Shown: piece after piece, positions 1 through 9,612 of the stretch
How the letters are laid out: each line of letters opens with the position of its first letter
Numbering within the stretch: position 1 is the stretch's first letter
Position numbers and translations under genes: made by a program
Notes under the pieces: generated by a model
Database searches by the model: none
What the model saw: the letters and a program-made list of their open reading frames with translations, nothing else
Told to the model about the DNA's origin: nothing
NCBI GenBank assembly: GCA_018648865.1
Contig: JABGQH010000013.1
Span: 124,001-188,000, forward strand
DNA from: Candidatus Peregrinibacteria bacterium
Lineage (GTDB): Bacteria > Patescibacteriota > Gracilibacteria > Peribacterales > Peribacteraceae
Reading direction: 5' to 3'
Length of the DNA stretch: 64,000 bases

Positions 1-492
1 GAAGAAATGCAACCATGGATAACTGGTGGTGGCTCAGTTTTAGAAGTTCACCGTGATAAATTTATTCCAAGTGAAACTCCATCTATGTTCGAAGCCGGTA
101 CACCACCAATTGCAGAAGCTATTGGACTTGCCGAGTCGATTAAATGGATAAATATGTATGAATGGAAAGATATTCAGGAGTACGAAAGCTCTCTTATCTC
201 TTATGCAACAGAGGAGATGAATAAGATTTCAAGCCTTAAGATTCTTGGTAGCAATAACAAGCATGGATGTATTAGTTTTATATTAGATGGTATTCACCCA
301 CATGACGTCGCAGATATCGCAGGGGAGATGGATGTTTCTATTAGAGCCGGAAACCACTGTGCGATGCCTCTGCATACTGCACTTGGGATACCTGCAAGTA
401 ATCGTATGTCTATAGCTTTGTATAATAAAAAGGAAGACATTGATTTACTTATTAAAGCTATAAACAAAGCAATAACCATATTCTCCAAATAG
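1..492 (+). CDS. sufS: Cysteine desulfurase SufS-like, C-terminal part (5' truncated by window edge)
   Basis: Frame open to the window start; GGGSVLEV...FEAGTPPIAEAIGL...RAGNHCAMPLH motif with active-site Cys; followed by SufU. Confidence 0.9.
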   Translation, partial: EEMQPWITGGGSVLEVHRDKFIPSETPSMFEAGTPPIAEAIGLAESIKWINMYEWKDIQEYESSLISYATEEMNKISSLKILGSNNKHGCISFILDGIHPHDVADIAGEMDVSIRAGNHCAMPLHTALGIPASNRMSIALYNKKEDIDLLIKAINKAITIFSK

Positions 493-495
493 AAA

Positions 496-915
496 ATGGA
501 TATTTATGCAGACAACATCCTAGACCATTACAAAAGACCCAGAGGTAAGGATGAATCATTGTGTGTTAATGAGCAGAGGTCCTGCCATTCTGAAAAGAAT
601 CCATCATGTGGAGACTCATTAATTATGGAATTAGAAATTGATAATGGAATAGTAAAAATTAAATGGAATGGATCAGGCTGCGCAATAAGCCAAGCTGCAA
701 TATCTCTTCTATCTGAAGAAATTGAAGGTAAAACAGAAGAGGAAATACTTAAACTTAATAAAAAAGACATAATAAAGATGCTCGGCGTGCCAATTAGTAC
801 TAGCCGAATTAAGTGTGCGCTACTTTGTTTGCACACAATTAAAAACACAATTAAAAAATCAAAAGGAGAAGTTCTAAATAAATGGGAAGATACATTAGAA
901 ATCGACCATGAATAA
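496..915 (+). CDS. sufU: SufU/NifU-like Fe-S scaffold
   Basis: ILDHYKRPRG...NPSCGDS...GSGCAISQAAISLL...RIKCALL motifs; adjacent to SufS. Confidence 0.9.
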   Translation: MDIYADNILDHYKRPRGKDESLCVNEQRSCHSEKNPSCGDSLIMELEIDNGIVKIKWNGSGCAISQAAISLLSEEIEGKTEEEILKLNKKDIIKMLGVPISTSRIKCALLCLHTIKNTIKKSKGEVLNKWEDTLEIDHE

Positions 916-955
916 CTTTATATATTAAAGACCTTTGCATTATAGTTTCAACAAC

Positions 956-995
956 GCCGCCCTAGCCCTGCCTGCCGGCAGGCAGGTCAGTGGTT
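956..995 (+). repeat. Duplicated tRNA-Thr 5' fragment interrupted by a perfect 20-bp palindrome (967-986)
   Basis: GCCGCCCTAGC + CCTGCCTGCCGGCAGGCAGG + TCAGTGGT; outer parts match the first 19 nt of the tRNA-Thr starting at 1009. Confidence 0.85.
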
Positions 996-1008
996 ACACT
1001 ACACCATC

Positions 1009-1080
<72 letters not shown>

Positions 1081-1083
<3 letters not shown>

Positions 1084-1117
1084 CGAAGTACTGCTCGCAA
1101 ACTCGCAGACTACGTGG
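1081..1117 (+). other. Hairpin starting at the tRNA-Thr CCA end
   Basis: CCACGAAGT-A-CTGC-tcgcaaactc-GCAG-ACTACGTGG. Confidence 0.7.
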
Positions 1118-1338
1118 CACCGCCATCATCGCACGAATATTTCTAAAGCAGTATCGAAACAGACCATCTAATTACTTATCTTATTCGACTTTGTCCAAAT
1201 ATATGAAGTAACAGCAAAATAAGACAAAAATACCCGTCTGTTTCCTTGACGAGTCTGCTTCACATCCATAAAGTCACACAGCTGATTCCTCAGCATCCTA
1301 TTTTTTACAAGGAGCTGGGCTTACCCAAGAATCAAATT

Positions 1339-1911
1339 ATGACAATACTTTCACCATCTTCAGAAGATACACGTATATACGAGGTAACAATCTTGTATCC
1401 ATATAAACTTAATCAGAAAGAGGAAAAGCAGATACTAGATGAGGTATCTACTGTTTTTGAAGAAGCAGGAGCAAAACTAATTGAATCTGACATGTGGGGA
1501 AGACGTGGTTTGGCTTACACAATTGAAGGACACGACGAAGGCAACTTCGCAATTTTCTACTACGAAATGGATCCTCTAAAAGTAAGAGAAGCAGATGAAG
1601 CAATGCTTATCATCCCTGGTGTACTAAGACATATGATTGTAAAGCCACCAAAAGGATATGAGCTTGTTAAATACTCTGATCAACACAAGAAATGGATGAA
1701 AGAAAGAGAAACAGAATCTGAGCGCAAAGGTAGAGAAAGAGAAGAAGAAATTAAGAGAAGAGTCGCAGAGAAAGCAAAAAGACAGGTAAAGAGGAATGAT
1801 GAACAAAAAAAGGCAACCAAAGAAAATATCTCTGAAAAGAGTCCTGTAAAAAAGGAAAAGCTTTCCGAAGAACTAGATAAGATTATTTCCGATGATGAAC
1901 TAAACCTATAA
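1339..1911 (+). CDS. rpsF: 30S ribosomal protein S6 with charged C-terminal extension (ORF open from 1246; ATG 1339 preferred)
   Basis: IYEVTILYPYKLNQ...WGRRGLAYTIEGHDEGNFAIFYYEMDP; followed by S18. Confidence 0.85.
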   Translation: MTILSPSSEDTRIYEVTILYPYKLNQKEEKQILDEVSTVFEEAGAKLIESDMWGRRGLAYTIEGHDEGNFAIFYYEMDPLKVREADEAMLIIPGVLRHMIVKPPKGYELVKYSDQHKKWMKERETESERKGREREEEIKRRVAEKAKRQVKRNDEQKKATKENISEKSPVKKEKLSEELDKIISDDELNL

Positions 1912-1937
1912 ACCCGTATTTATACTCCCCAAGTGCA

Positions 1938-2165
1938 ATGAAGAAAGAACGTCGAACCGATCCACGATCAAAAAAATGCCCCTTCTGTGACAAGGGAGTA
2001 AAATATATCGACTGGAAAGATTATCCAACTCTAAAAACATATACTGATTATTTTGGGAATATAATGAAGCGTTACTACTCTGGAGTTTGCTTAAAGCACC
2101 AGAAAATGCTTAAAAACTCTATTGAGCGTTCCAGATTTATGGGAATGTTAGCATATAGAAAATAA
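1938..2165 (+). CDS. rpsR: 30S ribosomal protein S18
   Basis: CPFC...IDWKDYPTLKTYTDYFGNI..R..SGVCLKHQKMLKNSIERSRFMGMLAY. Confidence 0.92.
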   Translation: MKKERRTDPRSKKCPFCDKGVKYIDWKDYPTLKTYTDYFGNIMKRYYSGVCLKHQKMLKNSIERSRFMGMLAYRK

Positions 2166-2169
2166 GAAA

Positions 2170-2263
2170 AGCTTTAAGCGGTTAGCTATAAGCTGTTAGC
2201 AAATATTTGTATGTTGATGTTTTTTGTAAAATTGCTTAAAGCTAAAAGCTCATAGCTCAATAT
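2170..2263. repeat. Heptamer arrays (AGCNNWW type) in both orientations
   Basis: AGCTTTA-AGCGGTT-AGCTATA-AGCTGTT-AGCAAAT (2170-2204) and CTTAAAG-CTAAAAG-CTCATAG-CTCAATA (2236-2263). Confidence 0.75.
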
Positions 2264-2295
2264 ACCCCCCACCCTATATTTAAGATGTAAAAGCT

Positions 2296-2330
2296 ACTGT
2301 TTTACTGCTTCACTGTTTTACTGCTACACT
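2296..2330. repeat. Octamer array ACTGNTTY, overlapping the yebC -10 box
   Basis: ACTGTTTT-ACTGCTTC-ACTGTTTT-ACTGCTAC-ACT; TACACT at 2325-2330 lies 6 nt before ATG 2337. Confidence 0.75.
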
Positions 2331-2336
2331 CATTTC

Positions 2337-3077
2337 ATGTCCGGTCACAGTAAATGGAGCAGCATCAAGCATAAAAAGGGAGCAGCAGACGCAAAAAGAG
2401 GAAAAATCTTTACGCGTCATGCTCGTCTTGTAGAAATGGCAGCAAGAGAAGGTGGTGGAGATCCTAGTATGAATCCAAACCTAGCATCTGCTATAGAGAA
2501 TGCGAAAGCAGACAATGTACCAAATGCAAATATTGATAGAGCTGTGAAAAAGGGTTCAGGAGAACTAAAAGGAGATGCAATAGAAGCAGTAACCTACGAA
2601 GCATACGCACCAGGTGGTGCAGCATTTGTAATTGAGTGTCTTACAGATAACAAGAATCGAACATTAAGCAATGTTAGATCAACAATAGAGAAGAGAGGTG
2701 GTAAATGGGCAGAGAGTGGATCTGTATTATTTATGTTTGATAGAAAAGGAGTAGTAATCACTACTGCCAAGCTAGATGAAGACACTGAATTAGCAATAAT
2801 AGATGCAGGAGCTGAAGATATGGAACAGTCAGGAGAAATCATGTCTATAACAACAAGTGCAAATGACTGTGCGAAGGTACGAAATGCACTAAAGGAAAGA
2901 GGAATAAATGTTAAAGAAGCAGGGCTAAAATATATTGCGAAACAAGATGTTCCAATTTCTGATGAGACTACAGCAGCAAAGCTGTTAGCTTTTATGGAAG
3001 CGATAGAAGAAGATGATGATGTTTCCGAAATTCATACAAACGCAAACATAGACGATGCAATTGTAGAAAACATGTAG
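2337..3077 (+). CDS. yebC: YebC/PmpR-family protein
   Basis: MSGHSKWSSIKHKKGAADAKRGKIFT signature. Confidence 0.97.
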   Translation: MSGHSKWSSIKHKKGAADAKRGKIFTRHARLVEMAAREGGGDPSMNPNLASAIENAKADNVPNANIDRAVKKGSGELKGDAIEAVTYEAYAPGGAAFVIECLTDNKNRTLSNVRSTIEKRGGKWAESGSVLFMFDRKGVVITTAKLDEDTELAIIDAGAEDMEQSGEIMSITTSANDCAKVRNALKERGINVKEAGLKYIAKQDVPISDETTAAKLLAFMEAIEEDDDVSEIHTNANIDDAIVENM

Positions 3078-3079
3078 AT

Positions 3080-6000
3080 CTATCTAACGATTATCTCTAC
3101 CTCTTCACTTGTTGTATTTTTTGCCATATCTTCTGCAACTACGCGAATTGTATGAGCACCAGTACTTATATCTTCTAATTTATATTCAAGTTCAAATGGA
3201 TCGCTTGGCTTAGTAGTTAGTAGCACATCATCTAAATAAAATTGAACATATTTGATCGCGCCATTTTGATCACGAGCCTCTGCCTTTATTCTTATGCTTG
3301 ATCCCTCTGAAACTATTTCTCCTTTTTTAGGAGAAACAATTTGAACTGCAGGAGGGATATTATCCTCTTCAAAGCGGAATTTAACTGTATCTATAACTGT
3401 ATTAAAATATTCATCTACCAGAGTAATTTGTAGTGTATGTAGCCCTGATTCCCTTATAGATCGTGGGACACGAAGAGGTACCTCCATAGAATCACCAGTT
3501 GAGCTCTCTACTGTCTTACCATCGATTGCGTAAATTACCTCTCTTACACTTGATCCAACTTCGTATCTAATACGTGGCTTGAAAACAGGATAAGTAGCAG
3601 TGCCACCATCAGGTGGGAAAATGATGGATACTTCTGGCTGCTCAGTACGCCCAGGAGTCATAGAAAGAGAACACTCCTCTGTTGGAGCCCTAGGCAAAGG
3701 AATAATCGCACCAGAGTGATCCAGCGCCGCATACCAAAGATCCATTTGTTCATCGGCCCATTCCTGAACTCCTTCTTCCCACAATGGCCATCTGTCTGGC
3801 AACAGACTAGTAACAACCAAGAAGCTACCAGATTCCCTAGTATTTGAAGGACACTCCTCTGATGCAAGTAATCTCGTAACCTTGTCTACAATTAACTGCT
3901 GACATGCAGTGTCTGATTCAGTAGGTGCATTCTCTTGTAAGAATACATCTGATCTACGGAACTCAACTGGGGTACAGGAAGTTGGAAATTGGCCAGATAA
4001 TAGAGAGACCTGAGGACGTACAACTCCTTCTGGGACAGGGAAAGTGTCAGTTTTTCCAGATAATTTTCTATGAGCTCTAATCATATAGTCTCTCCAGATA
4101 GGACTTGCAGTATTTAATCCTCCTGCTTTGTCGAACAAGGCAGAGCTATTTGCATTACCTGCCCATACACCTGTAACTAGGTTTGGAGTGTATCCAATTA
4201 GCCATGCATTATCTGGTTTTAATAAAGTACAAAAACCAGTTTTTTCATCACGCTCTAAACATTTGTTGCTAGTCCCAGTTTTCGCAGCGGTTTGATAGCC
4301 CGGAATAGTAAGCTGAGAGCGCCAATAGTCCTCTGGTCTAGCATCCTCATCACTTAGGATTGAAGTAATTTGATATGCAACACGTGGATCAATTACTTCC
4401 TCTTCTGTTTGATCGCTTTCATACAATATATTTCCATGATTATCTGTGATTCTCTTTATTCCAATGATTGGGCGATAAACTCCTTGGCGAGCAAATGTGT
4501 TATATCCTTGAACCATTTCATACAAAGGAGTCTCTGCCGCACCTAGGGCCAAAGGCCAACCATATTCAAACCCATCTGCTCTTTGTGCAGAAAGCTCATC
4601 TCGCAAATCATGTGGAGATGAAATACCAAGAGAGCTAGCTAGGGCTAAGATTGTATTTTCTCCACCACCAAGAAAAAATGCCTTTGCAGCAGGCACATTT
4701 CTAGATGCGCCAAGTGCATTACGCATTGTCATTAATCCATTAAACTTTCCATCAAAATTTTGTGGCTCGTCTTCTCCTATTTTTGTTGGAACATCATAAA
4801 TAGGAGTTGCGGGGTTATACCCCTTTAGAAATGCTGCAGCATAAACAATAGGCTTAAAACTAGATCCTGGCTGCCTTGGTGCCTGCATCATATCTATCTT
4901 TCCTCCATTTTCTGTGTCGTTGTAATCTGTATTACCTACGTACGAAAGTATCTCTCCAGTTTTCTGATCCACAGAAAGTAGTGCAATGTTGTTTGCACCA
5001 TGCCTATCTAAAATATCTTCACGATGGAAAGCTACTACATCTTCTGCAATTTGCTGCAACTCCCAATCCAGAGTCGTCTCTATTTGTAATCCTCCATGCT
5101 CAAAGAAATCTGAGCTTGCAGAATTAGCAAGTAGCTCCTCTGCTTGTTCACGGATCCACAAAACAAAATGTGGTGCTCTTATGTTTTCCCTAGATGGTTG
5201 AAATTCTATTAATCTCAACTCTTCTAGCGCAGATAATTTTTGTGCCTCTGTAATATATTCTTGGTTTTGCATGTTCTGTAAAACCTGATCTGTTCTACCG
5301 CCTATATACAAAGTTGTAGATCCTGTGCCTACCATTCCTCCTAACAAACCTATACGAATATCCTGCCCGTCTATTTGTGAAACTTCTGTAATACTACCGT
5401 CTATTATTGATTGTGATACAGCATCCGAAACAGAGGTCCTAACATGTTTTCCATATGGGCTAAAATATGTAGGACGTTGAGGCAAAGAAGCAAGCACTGA
5501 TGACTCAGCTAATGTAAGGCCAGAAGCAGAGTGACTAAAGTATCTTTGACTAGCTTGCTCTATTCCATATGCATTCTGCCCAAAAGAAATCCAATTTAAA
5601 TATAGTTCTAGGAGCATATCTTTTTCATATTTATTCTCTAGCTGGCACCCCAAAACTATTTCTTTAATTTTTCTGTGGTAGCGATTGTCATTTAATAAAT
5701 TTAGTGAGTTTCTGGCTAACTGACGAGTAATAGTGGAACCACCTCCAGCTTTACCAAGCAAGAAGATTGCACGCCCTATAGCGCGAATATCCAAACAACC
5801 ACGATCATAATATCTTTCATCTTCTATCGCTATGATCGCATTTTTAACAGAATCTGGAATATGCTTATCTTCTATATATGTACGATCTTCCTCTCCAAAA
5901 AGTCGATATAACTCCGTTCCATTGCGATCAACGATTACTGAGCTCTGTGAAATAAGTAAATTCTTCGGATCATCTATGCGTGGCAATGTTATCCAAAGAA

Positions 6001-6256
6001 ATAGAAAATATATAACTAATAAAGAACCTATTATTGCAGAACTCTTTAATAAAATGATCTTCCAATTACGACTAGAAAATAACCATCGTAAAAAAGAAAT
6101 CAAGAAAGACCACACTATAATCAATGGTTCAGCTAAGAGTCTTAAAAGCCCACCCTTATAAAAGGAGCGTCCTTTGCGGAAAGTTAAATTCTTCATACGA
6201 CAATGAATGCTTTTCCCTCTGCCATAGAGTCGCCGTTTTTGAAAATTTGGAGTCAT
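3080..6256 (-). CDS. Class A penicillin-binding protein (transglycosylase/transpeptidase) with C-terminal Ig-like domains
   Basis: GGSTITRQLARN GT51 motif, PGSSFKP (SxxK), KTGTSN (KTG); long Ig-like tail. Confidence 0.93.
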   Translation of the reverse strand: MTPNFQKRRLYGRGKSIHCRMKNLTFRKGRSFYKGGLLRLLAEPLIIVWSFLISFLRWLFSSRNWKIILLKSSAIIGSLLVIYFLFLWITLPRIDDPKNLLISQSSVIVDRNGTELYRLFGEEDRTYIEDKHIPDSVKNAIIAIEDERYYDRGCLDIRAIGRAIFLLGKAGGGSTITRQLARNSLNLLNDNRYHRKIKEIVLGCQLENKYEKDMLLELYLNWISFGQNAYGIEQASQRYFSHSASGLTLAESSVLASLPQRPTYFSPYGKHVRTSVSDAVSQSIIDGSITEVSQIDGQDIRIGLLGGMVGTGSTTLYIGGRTDQVLQNMQNQEYITEAQKLSALEELRLIEFQPSRENIRAPHFVLWIREQAEELLANSASSDFFEHGGLQIETTLDWELQQIAEDVVAFHREDILDRHGANNIALLSVDQKTGEILSYVGNTDYNDTENGGKIDMMQAPRQPGSSFKPIVYAAAFLKGYNPATPIYDVPTKIGEDEPQNFDGKFNGLMTMRNALGASRNVPAAKAFFLGGGENTILALASSLGISSPHDLRDELSAQRADGFEYGWPLALGAAETPLYEMVQGYNTFARQGVYRPIIGIKRITDNHGNILYESDQTEEEVIDPRVAYQITSILSDEDARPEDYWRSQLTIPGYQTAAKTGTSNKCLERDEKTGFCTLLKPDNAWLIGYTPNLVTGVWAGNANSSALFDKAGGLNTASPIWRDYMIRAHRKLSGKTDTFPVPEGVVRPQVSLLSGQFPTSCTPVEFRRSDVFLQENAPTESDTACQQLIVDKVTRLLASEECPSNTRESGSFLVVTSLLPDRWPLWEEGVQEWADEQMDLWYAALDHSGAIIPLPRAPTEECSLSMTPGRTEQPEVSIIFPPDGGTATYPVFKPRIRYEVGSSVREVIYAIDGKTVESSTGDSMEVPLRVPRSIRESGLHTLQITLVDEYFNTVIDTVKFRFEEDNIPPAVQIVSPKKGEIVSEGSSIRIKAEARDQNGAIKYVQFYLDDVLLTTKPSDPFELEYKLEDISTGAHTIRVVAEDMAKNTTSEEVEIIVR

Positions 6257-6341
6257 TACGAAAGAGGCTTAAGTGTAAGACTAGAGAGCAATTTTCGCAA
6301 TCGAAGTATGAGAAACAGAGATTTCGTGCTATAATTAACTG

Positions 6342-6680
6342 ATGATTCAGACATTTTTATCAAAAATAACTACCTATTTAGTACCGCGCGCAAGCGCTGG
6401 GACATTAAGTACAGGGGGGTTCGGTATAGAAGCAGAGGCAGGAGTACTTACTTCCGAAGATATATTGTTAAATATAATTAACGTTGGAGTGGGTACTGTA
6501 TCAGTTGTATGCTCTGCGATATTTATCGCAGGAGCGTTCTTTTTTGCATCCTCTGCAGGGAATGACCAAAGAAAATCATTAGGAAAAGACCTAATGGTTG
6601 GTGCAATTATGGGGATCGCGATTATTGCCGCAGCAAAAGGAATCATAAATCTAACGTACTCTTTCTTGTATGCTGCTTAA
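6342..6680 (+). CDS. Small two-TM protein, pilin-like (TrbC/VirB2-like shape)
   Basis: Two hydrophobic segments after a short N-terminal region; TATAAT 6 nt upstream of ATG. Confidence 0.6.
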   Translation: MIQTFLSKITTYLVPRASAGTLSTGGFGIEAEAGVLTSEDILLNIINVGVGTVSVVCSAIFIAGAFFFASSAGNDQRKSLGKDLMVGAIMGIAIIAAAKGIINLTYSFLYAA

Positions 6681-6701
6681 GCATGAGTAGAATATAGGGT
6701 G

Positions 6702-7298
6702 ATGCCTCACCCACAATCCTCAACAAGAATTATCGAGCGACTAGAAAAAGCTGAACAGCTAAAGATGGAAGGCAAATTTGAAGCAGCTTTAAAAATGCTA
6801 GAGGATTTATTAATAGAAGACCCAGAGAACGTATCTGCGCTAGAAGAGATAGCAGACAACGAACTTAGCCTAGAGAACTACAACCGTGCAGAGGCAGCAG
6901 CAGCACAAGCCGTAGAAATAGATGAAAAAAGCTACACAGGGCACTACATACTTGGCTTCTTGTTCTCTCAAAAGAATCAATGGCAAGTAGCTGTGGATCA
7001 CTTTCAAAATTCAAATAAGTTAAAAAGTAACAACGCAGAAATATTAAGATGTCTAGGATGGTCGCTATTTAATATGGGCAGAAGAGCTCAAGGAGTAGTT
7101 ACCCTAGAAAGAGCTCTTAATCTAGACGATACAAACGTACTTACCTTCTGTGATTTAGGAGTCGCCTACCTACAAACAAACAATCCAAAAAAAGCTAAAG
7201 ATCTATTCCAAAAGGCTTTAGAAATCTCGCCTGACAATCAGCGTGTACGCGAATGTGTACAAGCAATTGAGCAATACGAACATGCTACTAAAAATTAA
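6702..7298 (+). CDS. TPR protein
   Basis: Tandem TPR motifs (LGWSLFNMGRRAQGVVTLERAL..., DLGVAYLQTNNPKKAKDLFQKAL). Confidence 0.85.
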   Translation: MPHPQSSTRIIERLEKAEQLKMEGKFEAALKMLEDLLIEDPENVSALEEIADNELSLENYNRAEAAAAQAVEIDEKSYTGHYILGFLFSQKNQWQVAVDHFQNSNKLKSNNAEILRCLGWSLFNMGRRAQGVVTLERALNLDDTNVLTFCDLGVAYLQTNNPKKAKDLFQKALEISPDNQRVRECVQAIEQYEHATKN

Positions 7299-7322
7299 AT
7301 ATCAATCACTAAATAAATATTC

Positions 7323-7835
7323 CTATTGAATCAATATACTAGAAGGCTTGTATGCACGTGCTGCTAGTTCTTTGTCTAAAGCAAGTACACCAGGACCATT
7401 GTCTCCAAGAATAGTCATTTTATCTATTAACTCTTGTGCGCCTTCTTCTTCTTCTACTTGCTCATCGATGTACCAAGTTAGAAAACTCTGAAAAGCAAAA
7501 TCTTTTTCTTTCTGTGCTAGGTCAAAAAGATCATTTATACATCCTGAGATATGTTTTTCATGCTCTAGTCCTGCTTTTACCATATCTAGTGGTGATCCGA
7601 ATTCTTTGGCAGGTTTTTCTATAGCATCCAGTTCTACTTCTCCGCCTCTTCTAAGTAAATGGATCTGAAAGCCCATAGCATGATCTATTTCTTCTTGTGC
7701 CTGAACCGTCATCCAATTTTGAAGTCCTGGGAAGCCCTTGCTACCTGCGTAGCTCGCAATTGCTAAATATAAGTAAGCAGAAAATAGCTCCTCGTTAATC
7801 TGTTTGTTAATTGCGGATTGGATTGTAGGATTCAT
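7323..7835 (-). CDS. Non-heme ferritin
   Basis: INKQINEELFSAYLYLAIASYAGSKGFPGLQNWMTVQAQEEIDHAMGF; ORF extends to 7871. Confidence 0.94.
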   Translation of the reverse strand: MNPTIQSAINKQINEELFSAYLYLAIASYAGSKGFPGLQNWMTVQAQEEIDHAMGFQIHLLRRGGEVELDAIEKPAKEFGSPLDMVKAGLEHEKHISGCINDLFDLAQKEKDFAFQSFLTWYIDEQVEEEEGAQELIDKMTILGDNGPGVLALDKELAARAYKPSSILIQ

Positions 7836-7980
7836 AGTGGATTGGAGAATAAAGCAAGCACAGTGTATCACAATATGAAGTGTCTATTCCTAATAGAAGA
7901 GGATAAATACTTAAAATAATTATTAGCTAAAATTAATCTACCAGATTCCACTTAATTTTAGTTCCTGTATACTAGATTCC

Positions 7981-8952
7981 ATGCGTCTAGATAGTGAAAG
8001 CAATATAGTATGGAAAAGAGGAATTATTCGTGGAATCCTTACTTTAAAAAGAGAAAAAGAATGGGGAACATCTCTGGGTGTTTTGGCTGGGGTACTGCTT
8101 TTGGTTCAAATCCTTTTTGTAATTCTAATAGGAATGCAAGGGGCAGAATCTTTGCTTAAATCACGAACAGATATTCGTTTAGAAATATTAGAAAATGCTG
8201 CGCCGCAAGAAACAGGCCAGTTCTTTTCCATTTTACAAGAACAGGAATATATAAAAGATGCCGCTTTTATTACAAAAGAACAGGCATTTGAACGTGCTAA
8301 AACATATGATCCAGAACTAACCGAATTTATAGAAAAGTTTGGAATGAGTAATCCATTCCCAGATACCGTTGGTATAACTTTAAGATCATTAGATGACTAT
8401 AAAGTATTAAAAGGGTTTCTAGAACAATCGCAGTGGAAAGGGGTTATTGATCCTACATTTTTGTCTGACGTTACTGATCAAGAAAAACAAATATACGAAT
8501 TGCTTCGAGTAACTAACGCAGGCAGGTCTCTTACAACTATAATATTAATACTAGTTGGAATAATTCTAATTTTTATAATTATGGAGCTTGTAAAAAGAAG
8601 AGTTCTCTCTAGATCAAACGAAATCACAGTAGAAAAATTAGTTGGATCGTCTCCGTTAAGCATGTTTATTCCATTCGCAACAGAAACATGTGTATTGCTT
8701 TTGGTATCAATATTAATAAGTGGTGCAATCTGTATTGTAACAATGCTTTTATTGCCATTTATTATTCCTGCATTCCAAAATAGTGGGACTCTGTCTGTAC
8801 TGGGAGCAGAAATACAACCTAAGATGTTTTCTTTGCTACCATCATTTATTGTTGCAGAAATAATTCTTGCTCCATTATTTTCTGCAGGCGGAACATGGCT
8901 TGCAATGCGAAAAGAGCTTTCTGCAAAAACACTTTCAGCTAATTCTGCATAA
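7981..8952 (+). CDS. ftsX: FtsX-like permease
   Basis: TM segment, extracellular domain, C-terminal TMs; EKLVGSS...F..E. FtsX pattern; no FtsE adjacent. Confidence 0.8.
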   Translation: MRLDSESNIVWKRGIIRGILTLKREKEWGTSLGVLAGVLLLVQILFVILIGMQGAESLLKSRTDIRLEILENAAPQETGQFFSILQEQEYIKDAAFITKEQAFERAKTYDPELTEFIEKFGMSNPFPDTVGITLRSLDDYKVLKGFLEQSQWKGVIDPTFLSDVTDQEKQIYELLRVTNAGRSLTTIILILVGIILIFIIMELVKRRVLSRSNEITVEKLVGSSPLSMFIPFATETCVLLLVSILISGAICIVTMLLLPFIIPAFQNSGTLSVLGAEIQPKMFSLLPSFIVAEIILAPLFSAGGTWLAMRKELSAKTLSANSA

Positions 8953-8958
8953 AAACTC

Positions 8959-9612
8959 ATGGGTAAAACTATCCAGCTTCACGGTATAGTTCTATGCACA
9001 CATAATGTTGGTGAAGCAGATCGTTTTGCAATTATATTAACAAAGGAGCAGGGCAAATTACCTATTAGAGCATATGGAGTTAGAAAATTAAGCAGCAGGA
9101 AAGGCGGAAGCTTTTTACCGCTTCAAGAGGTAAATATCCTTGCAAGAGAAAGCTCATCTGGATTGCAGGTGGTTTCTAGTTCTCTTGCACAAAGTTCTAT
9201 GGAAACACTTGGTCTTAATTCATTTTTATTGGGAACGCAGTGCGCAAATATACTGCTTTCGATGCTAGAGGATAATCACCCTGTACCAGAGATTTTTTCG
9301 TTAACTAAGAAATATTTAAATAGCTGCAGAGAAGGAGAAGTATCATCTTTGCTCCCCTTCTCTATCCAATTACTAAATATTTTGGGGTTATTACCAACAC
9401 AAACAGATCATGCAATTTATGCGCATTTATCTTCAGAGGAAATTCTCTATACACAAAACATTTTAGTTAGAGGAGAAATGTGTTCGTCTATACCAAAACA
9501 AGAGGCAATGGGGATAAGTTATCTTTGTGATAAAATTATTTCAGAAAACGGATCAAGAAACATCGCTTCTGCTAATTTAACGAAAGAGATATGTTCTAAA
9601 TTATGTAATTAG
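8959..9612 (+). CDS. recO: DNA repair protein RecO
   Basis: Initial OB-fold IQLHGIVLCTHNVGEADRFAIILTKEQGKLPIRAYGVRKLSSRKGG. Confidence 0.85.
   Translation: MGKTIQLHGIVLCTHNVGEADRFAIILTKEQGKLPIRAYGVRKLSSRKGGSFLPLQEVNILARESSSGLQVVSSSLAQSSMETLGLNSFLLGTQCANILLSMLEDNHPVPEIFSLTKKYLNSCREGEVSSLLPFSIQLLNILGLLPTQTDHAIYAHLSSEEILYTQNILVRGEMCSSIPKQEAMGISYLCDKIISENGSRNIASANLTKEICSKLCN

Noticed and set aside
4876-6342. Plus-strand ORFs antisense to the penicillin-binding protein gene
   Set aside because: No domain signal; consistent with chance ORFs opposite a long coding gene.
7981-8952. FtsX as part of a local FtsEX operon
   Set aside because: No FtsE adjacent in the window; neighbours are ferritin and recO.
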